Below, piece by piece: positions 55,601 through 64,000 of a DNA stretch of 64,000 nt (position 1 is the first letter of the stretch; every line of letters begins with the position of its first letter). The position numbers and the translations under genes are program-made. Under the pieces are notes generated by a model. It ran no database searches. It was not told the origin of the DNA and saw only the letters and a program-made list of their open reading frames with translations. The stretch comes from Malania oleifera (Eukaryota; Streptophyta; Magnoliopsida; Santalales; Ximeniaceae), in assembly GCF_029873635.1 (NCBI RefSeq), contig NC_080418.1, positions 14,859,562-14,923,561 of the forward strand, given 5' to 3'.

Positions 55601-57841
55601 CACCCCCCAACTAACGTTTTGCTAGTCTCTAACAAATGACGTGAATGAATTTCAGGGTGGTGTCTACAACTACACACTCGGGTGATCATGAAATCAATAT
55701 GCAGATGCGACATAACTATACCACTTCACATACAAGAATACTACTGAATTTCACACAGGCTTGTTCATATATAGTACACACAACTCCAAAGCACGTCACT
55801 TATGCAAGTTTCATCGTTTATATGTCATTTAAGAGCAGTATACTCACATGAAGTTAATCAGAGGTACATTCAGAGTTAATGCAATCATATAAGTTCGAGT
55901 ATAAACTGGTAAACTCTCGAGGTGTGTGTGATGTGTGTGACTCAATACACCTAGGACACCAGTGGACACCTACAGAACGGTCGCTTTGACTCGGCCTAAC
56001 TGGTATACCCTCAAGAACACTCAAAGAAAATGGGTTCACTCATCATATGTGAGGAGGAGTGTCGCGATCAAACATCCCACATACTAAAAGGAACAACGCT
56101 AAGTATATGGAGTGGACTAGTCTGGAAAGGATCTAGCCTATCTATGAGGTGTCAGGTCCTTCACCCTAGCATCTTCTCACCTATTCGCCATATCCAACTG
56201 AGACCACCCTAGATCAACTCATTCACAAACTTGTCATGAATACATCTGAGGCATTAATCGGTTGAAGAATCTTCATACATGGAAAATATGTGTTGTGTCC
56301 TTGTGATATGTATTTGGATCGGCATTGACTTTTCATTTCATGCGCATATGTATTGCTTATTCTTTATTTCACTCATTCTTCATTTTCTGTCTTTTCTTGA
56401 TCAATTAGGACAATCATAACACATCTTTTGTAATCTTCATACCATCAATGGGAATTGAGCTCGAATACGAGTTCATGAATTAAGTCTATCTCTAGGGGTG
56501 GCTCAGCCTTCACATTTTGAGTAGGCTACAAGACCTAGGTTTCTATCTCCCCACTAGGTGTCACCTCTAGGCTAGCAAATCAAAAATAAAGACTAGTGTA
56601 CATGGAATCATCCAGAAAAAGAGAATTGAGTTCTGTGAATTCTGATTTGATATTAACACTCAAAAGGACGATAAATAGCTCAAGGATATCTCACAAGGTG
56701 TCATAGTCTCCACGAGTGCTCTTTCAGTGCTCACAGGAAACCCTAGGTGCAATGAATCACGTGAATGTGTTTATTTAGCCTCGTGAGATGCATGTAGATA
56801 CAGAAAATTATGTAGCCAAATTAACACGAGTGTACTACCAATCAGTTCTTTATGGAGTCATAATAATAATATAAAGAGAAACTACGCATGATTGACTCAA
56901 GTGTGTCATTCTTAAGTTATGCGCAAGTATGTGAAGGGTATACACAGTGTTAAGCATGGCATAATGCAATGTAATCCTTCAGTGCTCCTCCTTTCTTTCT
57001 ATCTCTTTTTGATTTTTTTTTTTGTTTTTGTTTTTGTTTTGTTTTTATATGAAATCTGGTACGTGTATGTGCAGTGTCACATGCGAATGCTCATCCCCCC
57101 TAACTAAAGTGGAACATTGTCCTCAATGTGAAAGCATAGGGGAAATAGAAAATACTATGCACGGGAAAAGTAAGGTGTACCTGAGTGGCGAAATAATGGA
57201 AAACAAAGATCAAACTATAAGAACATTTAGGCATTTGATAACAAAATAATCGGACATTTGGACATATTTAAAAAAAATGATACAATTTAATAGCTAAGTT
57301 TTATCAGTTTGAAAAATTTTGGCAGCATTTCATTTGTAAATAGGACATTTTCCATAGAGATATGCTCCAAACCTGGGTGTTTACAATAAAAAGTTCACAA
57401 TAATTCAACCTGTAATGAATTTTATCAGTGCACAAGAGCTTCATATAATAAGCATTAAATAATGTAATGTATTCATGCATCCCACAAACAATTTATATTA
57501 GAATATAGTTCTATGAAAAAATAGAATGTGATGTCCATGGTTTACATGACTTCCTTAGGACTCAAAAATAACTATAATAATCAAATAATGCAAATGAGTC
57601 CATGATTGATAGAATTTTCACTTAACGCAAAAGTAAATTTAGAGATGAAGTTCAAAGTTCATTTTAACTTCACTTATCCTTTCAAAAAAGTTTTAACATT
57701 CAGCACACTACAATCTTTCTCACAAATATGGCATATTACTTTGATTATTTTGAAAAAAAATTAACAAATTTTTTGCAGTATGCTGTTTGTAAATAAAACA
57801 TTTCCCAAACTTGCAAGTCACAAAAGCATGCAATTCACAAG
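55601..57841. other. Non-coding interior, possibly of a large LTR retrotransposon derivative
   Basis: No open frame above 85 codons and no recognised domain. It contains a polypyrimidine block with CCTAACTAAAGTGGAACATT at about 57101 and two copies of a GGCAGCAT...GTAAAT...ACATTT motif (57311-57353 and 57768-57808). It reads as transposon-derived but cannot be classified by sight. Confidence 0.4.
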
Positions 57842-59969
57842 TGTTGACCTTATAGGTCACGCCCAGTTTTGATAATGATAAATACTCTTGTATTTAATGA
57901 ATATCTAGTTCTTGTGTAGGTCTACAATAGCATATACATTGACGGCACGAAGAGAAAGTGAAGTTGAAGACCAAATCTCTTTTTTGTAATGCATTTCATA
58001 TCTATTTGGTCTGTAATCGTAATTAGGTCATTTGGTTTGGAATAAGCTCACACGCATCACATGCATGGTTTATTTTGTAAGCTCAAACAAATCGTGAGTG
58101 AGAAATGATCTTAGAAGGCTTGTCGACCGACACTGGACTTTTTTGGTGTCTTAATTTTGGACCCCAAGTGACCCTAGGACACACACATTTACACATATAT
58201 TTGTTAGGCACCTAAATAGGGTTTGTATGTCTCAAAACGGGACCGAAATGCAAACTTGGTGCACTTTCGGTCGACCGAACCGGGCCTGGTTCAATGGTTG
58301 ACCAAGTCCCTAGTCGATCGAACCAGGTAGTTCAAAAAGCCCTGGTCGACCGAAACTACTCTGGGTCAACTTTTTGACCACCTGGTCGACCGAACCAGAA
58401 TAGTTGAAAAAGCGCCGATCGACTGAAACCCTCTCTGGTCAACATTTTGACCATCTAGTCGACCGAACCAGGTTTGTACACCAACTACCTGGTCAACCGA
58501 GGGTCCTCGAGAAAATTCCCAATGGTCTGATCGACCGAACCAGCTAGTTCAAAATGGCCTAGTCGATTGAACTTTGGAGAAATGGAAAATCACCTTTGGA
58601 AAAGGCCTTTCGGTCGACCGACCACTTAGTTCAAAATTCCCCTGGTCAACCGAACCATATGAGTCCTGGTCGACCGGACCTCTCAGGTTGCACCTAATTT
58701 TTTACCACAGTTAAAATTTTTAAACAGGGTTAAATGTCATTAAACTTTTCTAACAATCCCTAATAGGTCCCCAATGGTCAAAAATCCTGGTATGTCTATA
58801 TATACCCTTTCATTTGGGAGCATTAAGCATCCATTAGCAAACATACTCAAAAATTCTCTCCCAAGCTAAATACATCCTACTCCTCATACTCTTGTAAAAT
58901 CCACTCAAACTTACCTTCTTTATCCTTTTGTATCATTTGTAAGTGTATTGAGTGTTATTGTTTAGAGGTTTGCTCTCATTGTTTGAAGTGCTTTGAATCA
59001 ATTTTCTTACGAGAGCATAGCCTAAGTATTCTTAGGAGGCTTTTCTAATAAGCCTATCCTAAGAAGACTTGTTAAACTTCCGAGTGTTGCATTCTCATTG
59101 CAATAACTTAGGAAGTTTGTATTTGTTTTTGGCTTGCAAAAATATTTTCAAACGTACTCAAATATCTTGTGGTATTCATATTGATATATTTGTGTGTGTT
59201 ATATTAATCTTTGTGGAAATATCCATTTAAGTCTATATCATTTGCTGAAACACAAAGATTACATATATCTTGCAAACCAAGCATATACACTATTCACGTG
59301 ATTGACATATTCTGCTATTTGGGATATTTGAATCTTGCATGATATCTTTGTTTGAGCACCTTGATTGAGAACATCTTGAAATACAAAGATTGCTTGTTGA
59401 CACTCTCATGTACGTACTACACTGATAGAAAATACCCTTGAGAGTTAAACTATCTAGACCACACTGAGCTTACATTTTAAATCATCTGTGGTGTTTGTGA
59501 TTGTGCACATTTGGGGTACAAATCTGCTTTACATGAAAGCACCCTTATACTGTACCTTTTGTTTGTATATCTGAGAGATTCCAGGCGTGGCCTGAGGGGG
59601 CAGTAATCCAGCCCAGTAAGGATTGGTGTAAAAGGTTGAGGTCAGCCCTGTGTTAATTTGACCTGGTTTGTATAGGTTCCGCTCCACCCGTTTAAGTGAG
59701 TAAGTTATTGTGATAATCCTTGTGCTGGTTAGCCAAGGCGGGAACGTAGGCAGTTGGCCGAACCTCGATAACATATCTGTGTGTTACCCTGTTCATTACT
59801 GCTTTTTGGTGCATGTGTAATTGATTAAACTGCTTTAATTAACTTCTGATTACTTGTACTAGATTGACTATAGGGTTGTGAACATACTGCTATTAGGAGG
59901 AACACCTAGGGGATAGAAATTTAAAAATACCAAGTCACCCCCCCTCTTGGGATCACGGTAAAGTTAACA
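57842..59969 (+). mobile_element. Solo LTR of a SIRE-like copia element, plus strand
   Basis: 2128 bp, begins TGTTGACC and ends AAGTTAACA, flanked by ACAAG and AGAAG (four of five). About twelve GGTCGACCGA palindromes (58110-58690) lie before a TATA box (58796-58805). The GTAGGCAGTTGGCCGAACC motif is at about 59747. Same family as 27848-29916. No internal sequence. Confidence 0.87.
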
Positions 59970-60211
59970 AGAAGATTTTTGCATCATACAAATGCTCAAT
60001 GTGCTCAAGACAACCTTAGGACTCAAAAATAAAGACAATGATAAGAATGAAAGTCCATAAAATTACGTTTTCCAAAATTATAGAAGTTTAGAAAAATTTT
60101 GGTAGCAGATCAAAATAAATATTCACAATATTCAATATAAGAGTAGGCACTGAAACGGAATTAAATCATCCAAAAAATTAAATCATCCACAAACTTTTGA
60201 ACGAACAGAAT
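59970..60211. other. Interior continued between two copia LTRs
   Basis: 242 bp that appear to continue the sequence left of 57842, with a partial copy of the GGCAGCAT-type motif at 60091-60115. No coding potential. Confidence 0.4.
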
Positions 60212-61589
60212 GTTAGAATTGGTGTATTCCCAAGAGGGGGGTGAATTGAAATTTTAAACTTTTCTCCTAGGTTAAGTTAGAAGTCAATGTGATTTGGTAA
60301 CCAAGGGTCTTTCTATATAATCCCAATTGCGCAGATAATATAAGATGCGAAAATTTATGCGCATCATTCACATCATAACATACACGTGCGGTAAATATAA
60401 AGTGCGGAAATATAAACAGACAAATGATATGTTATCGGGGTTCGGTCAACTATGCCTACGTCCCCGCCTTGGCTACACCAGCACAAGGATTACACTATAA
60501 GCTCGCTTAACGGGTGAAGCGGCACCATTTACAACCAAGTCAATTAAAGGGGCTGACCTCAACCAACACACCTTACTCGGATGATGCACCTAGCTTTCCT
60601 AACCGGGTCTAAGCCAATCCAGGACTATTCAACAGGGCTAGTCTTCCTCTTGAGGCCCGTGCCTAAAAATACAACAATATTTTTCTCAATCAGGTTGGTA
60701 CAGTGATTGTGCTTTCATGTAAAGCAGATATGTACCCAATACGGGCAAGTAATAATCAATCCACACCAAACATGTAAAAACTATAAGCTCAGTGGTGTAT
60801 ATGTGCAACCTACACTCCATATAACGACTTTATCTAATTAAGCACACGAGTGTTCAAGCAAGCTAATCTTTGAAAGAAAAGTATATGAAATATCAGCTTA
60901 GTGTTTCAAAGATACTAGCAATATTATTCAAACGAACTCAAAAATATTTTCTCAAATTGTATCAAGCACAAGAGTTGTTTGAAAACAAGCTTTGAAAAAT
61001 ATTTTGCACACAAAAATAATTACTTAAGGAATCTTGTAATGACAATGCAAAGATCCTCAAGCTAAAGAGTTTTCCCAGCACAAGATTTATCAAGTTAAAT
61101 CCATGGGAAAATATTTACTTAACTCTCAATATGAAAATCAAATATCAACAAATGCAATGAGAGTTATAGCTTTGTAGGATTACTCAAGATGTACTTACTC
61201 AGAAAAATTTGGCAAGGGAATGATAAAAGAATGAGTATATGAGATGTGTATTAAGAAAGAGCACTCAAAAATTTAGAGAAAATATTCCTAACCAAACTCC
61301 TTAATCTCTTTTAATTTTTGCAAATTAGGACCTATATATAGAGATAAGAAAAATTATAGCCGTTAGGATATGTAGGGCATTATTACAGACCTTTTCTTAA
61401 TTAAGATTGCAGACCCAAATAGAAATTACAACAAATAAATTACAACATATATTGGGTCTTCAGCTCCAATTCCTCTTTGTTCTATCAATATGATCCGCCA
61501 ATTTGAATACCTGCACATAACCTCAGCAAACATTAAATACCTGAGTATTTGTCATAATCAAAATAGGGTATGACCCATAGGGTCAACAA
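60212..61589 (-). mobile_element. SIRE-like copia LTR without palindrome array (3' LTR, minus strand)
   Basis: 1378 bp. On the minus strand it begins TGTTGACCC at 61589 and ends ATTCTAACA at 60212, with TATA at about 61340-61331 and the GGCCGAACC-type motif at 60472-60437. Immediately upstream in sense stands AAAAAAGGGGGAGAT (61604-61590), a polypurine tract, so this is the 3' LTR of an element rather than a solo LTR. The upstream coding part is not recognised in the following 2 kb. Confidence 0.8.
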
Positions 61590-62807
61590 TCTCCCCCTTT
61601 TTTATGATGACAAATACTTGCCTACTTTTTCTCCTTTTGGCAACAATAAAATAGGCCTAAATAAACATTTAAGCATATAGGCAAATGATCATCTGAATAC
61701 AAGATATGTTTGGGAACAGGTTTTTAGAAAATTCGGCAGTATGCCCTTTGAAAATAGAACATTTTCCCAAAAATACCTGTATACAAGTGACCTGATTGAG
61801 TAATATATTGACATTATATCCACAATTACTTACTCAAACAGTCTAGTATTCTCAACACATAGAATAGAGGTATAACTTTCAGTCATTCAAGAAATATAAT
61901 AGCCATATAATACAAAAAGAAGGACAAAGATAACCTTAGTAATTAAGCACGCAAACAATATAACTAGTTATTGAAAATATTTAGATGACAGAATAAACAT
62001 GATTAGATTAGCAATATACACAAACCATTGCAATTAAAATGTATCATAAGACCTGTGAAAGATTTGAGTTAAAAGCACACAACATATGATACCAAAAAAA
62101 GGGTTTGAGCATAAAAATAGTCTAACCAATTCGCATGCATTTTCATATAAAGTTACTGAACCAGTTATGCAATTTTAAAAAATATATATGTATATAATAA
62201 TAATAAGGCAAGAGGAAAAAGAGTTTGTTTTGAAATTAGTTCTTGCCATGAAGTATAAAAATAAATACATATGTATATAAATATATATATATCCTCATTT
62301 GATATTTGCAAAAAGTACTAGGGGTGTGCTTGCAGAAAAAAAAAACTTTAATTTAAAACAAGCAAGCACAAATTTTCTAGTTTGTCAATTAAGCACATAC
62401 TAAGATATAACCAGAAAACCATAACCATAATGATCCTAAAAATTCAACAATCACATGCAAGATCATATGACAAACACAAACAACTGTGGCAATATAAAAA
62501 TGATTCAAATTATGATTTTCAATAAAAAATTTCATTAAATCACATGCCACAATGAGTTCACAATAGATCTAAGCTAAGCATATTTGTGAGCAAAAACAAT
62601 TAGGAATTTATATTTAGATGCTCCCCCTATCAATTTGAGTACTTGCTTAGATTCTTTAAATACTTATACCAACCAAAGATTAATTTCATTATGCTTAGTA
62701 GTATAAGCCATCAATTCAAATCTTTAAAATCAACTATACTGAGTATTTGTCAATTTCATTTGTTACTTGATTAGTATAGTTGTCCCTATAGATCATAGAT
62801 GTATCAG

Positions 62808-62847
<40 letters not shown>

Positions 62848-63710
62848 GGCATGCAATAGAGTTCATGAACCAAGTACATTTCATATTAAATCATAAGGCT
62901 TCAAGCGCAGGATATAATGTTTAAGGTATTCCCAAGAGCCTCGCCATTCAGTAAACGAAAGTGATGCAAATGGATCATTTATGCGCTTCCTATAGACATG
63001 GATCTAAGCTCCCCTAATCATTGGATGATTATGTGAGGATGAAGTTTAATATTCAATTAGTTTTCACTCATCCTTTTCAAAATGTTTCAACATTAACTTT
63101 ATCATAATCATCTTTAGCACAAAGTTATATTTTGGGAAAATTCCTGTCGAAATTTCGGCAGCATGCCGTCTATAAATCAGACATTTTTCAATAAAACCTG
63201 TACCTGATAGGTTCAATTTTGCAATTTATAACTAATTCAAGGCACACGAGAACCTATATCCACTACCAGCATGCAATTACACATCAACTGCATCCGCTAT
63301 GCAGGAGGCTTTCAATACAAGCATGCAATCCAGTAGTAATCAACAATTCATAAAATATAATCTATCCATTAAAGAATATAGAGAGTGGAAGATAGATTTG
63401 AGTTCAGTACAGTGCGATTTATCATTAAGGCATAAAGACATATATGATATAAGAATATGAGAGCATTTTCATTTATATAGATATGAAGGTAAAAGCTCCC
63501 CCCGAGTTATGCACTTAACTCATTTAATGCCTTTTTCAATTTCTAATTTCTTTAGCCAAGAGTTATAAGGTTTTCAATGGTTTAATCTTGGGGTGAATGC
63601 TTTAGGCTTATTTGATCAAAAAGTCACAACGTATATTCATTTAAGTGTGTTAAGCCTATTTTTGCCTCTTTTCTAATAATATTTCAATACATGAGAGAGA
63701 GACTCGAGCT
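61590..63710. other. Non-coding, AT-rich interior next to the copia LTR
   Basis: Begins with the copia polypurine tract and 3' internal sequence. No open frame of interest follows. It holds two further GGCAG(C/T)ATGCC...AAAT...ACATTT motifs (61724-61770, 63150-63190) and a TA run (62810-62844). How much belongs to the copia element and how much to the outer element is unclear. Confidence 0.4.
62810..62844. repeat. (TA)n microsatellite
   Basis: About 17 TA units. Confidence 0.93.
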
Positions 63711-64000
63711 TGACTCACTCGAAAAATGAGCAGCTCGAAAGCTATCCCAAGTATAGGAGTTCTATCGTGTAATATAAAGCCCAAGGGCTAGATCGTATCC
63801 TCAGGGAATGCGTTTTAATCTCAGATTTTACTTTCTTCCAATCGAAATTAAAAAGGTACTGAACTCAGTTCAGATTCGGATTTTCAAGATTGTGGAGACT
63901 TAAATGAAAACACAAATTAAAGTCTTAAAACTATCACGCACAAAATTAAATAACAATAATGAAAACTATAGTCTACTTAAGGAAACACTAGATCATACTA
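63711..64000 (-). repeat. LTR-like repeat E, right copy, cut by the window edge
   Basis: Starts TGACTCACTCG like the left copy at 53871 and stays alignable to the window end (shared CCCAAGTATAGGAGTT and AAGCCCAAGGGCTAGATCGT). The sequence just before it does not contain the usual initiator tRNA-Met primer site. Confidence 0.6.

Noticed and set aside
61590..63710. Envelope-like gene between copia pol and LTR
   Set aside because: SIRE-type elements may carry one there, but no long open frame or transmembrane pattern is seen.

Overview
The window is plant nuclear DNA, probably from a eudicot. It is AT-rich, with long GA/CT microsatellites, a Dof zinc-finger transcription factor gene (Dof is plant-specific) and dense nested plant LTR retrotransposons primed from initiator tRNA-Met. 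I see no rRNA gene, no CRISPR array and no second confident host gene.

Layout. 1-1155: 5' end of a degraded Ty1/copia element on the minus strand (gag start, GC-rich leader, primer binding site, short LTR). 1156-7077: mostly non-coding, microsatellite-rich, with one tRNA-like SINE bounded by 12-bp target duplications (5994-6235). 7078-8258 (minus): the only intact host gene, a two-exon Dof factor of 333 residues. 8259-9440: its upstream region. About 9440-10152 and 19695-25367: a decayed endogenous pararetrovirus (Caulimoviridae-like), split by a full-length Ty3/gypsy chromovirus-like element (10153-19694) and by a solo LTR inside its reverse transcriptase (21067-23271). 25368-35027: a SIRE-like Ty1/copia element on the plus strand with a solo LTR in its gag and a cut-off 3' LTR. 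35028 to about 47815: a second Ty3/gypsy element (minus) holding two solo LTRs, one of which carries a third. About 47815-48724: a truncated copia LTR. 48725-49407: a Cassandra-like TRIM with 5S-rRNA-derived LTRs. 49408-49973: a CACTA-like subterminal repeat remnant. 49974 to about 53870: a third Ty3/gypsy element with a large internal deletion. 53871-64000: a long non-coding region bounded by two copies of another LTR-like repeat, with two more copia LTRs inside.

The mobile elements work together only as a nest. Every coding region read in them has stops, frameshifts, deletions or lost catalytic residues. Six units look like solo LTRs, four of them with target duplications that match at all five bases or at four of five plus a reading frame that rejoins, so LTR-LTR recombination has been frequent here.

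The most interesting pattern is regulatory. LTRs of two unrelated lineages (Ty3/gypsy and SIRE-like Ty1/copia) carry arrays of short palindromes sharing a GTCGAC core (CTCGTCGACGAG in one, CGGTCGACCG in the other). In both, the array lies between the LTR 5' end and the TATA box. Sister LTRs in the same window have diverged variants or lack the array.
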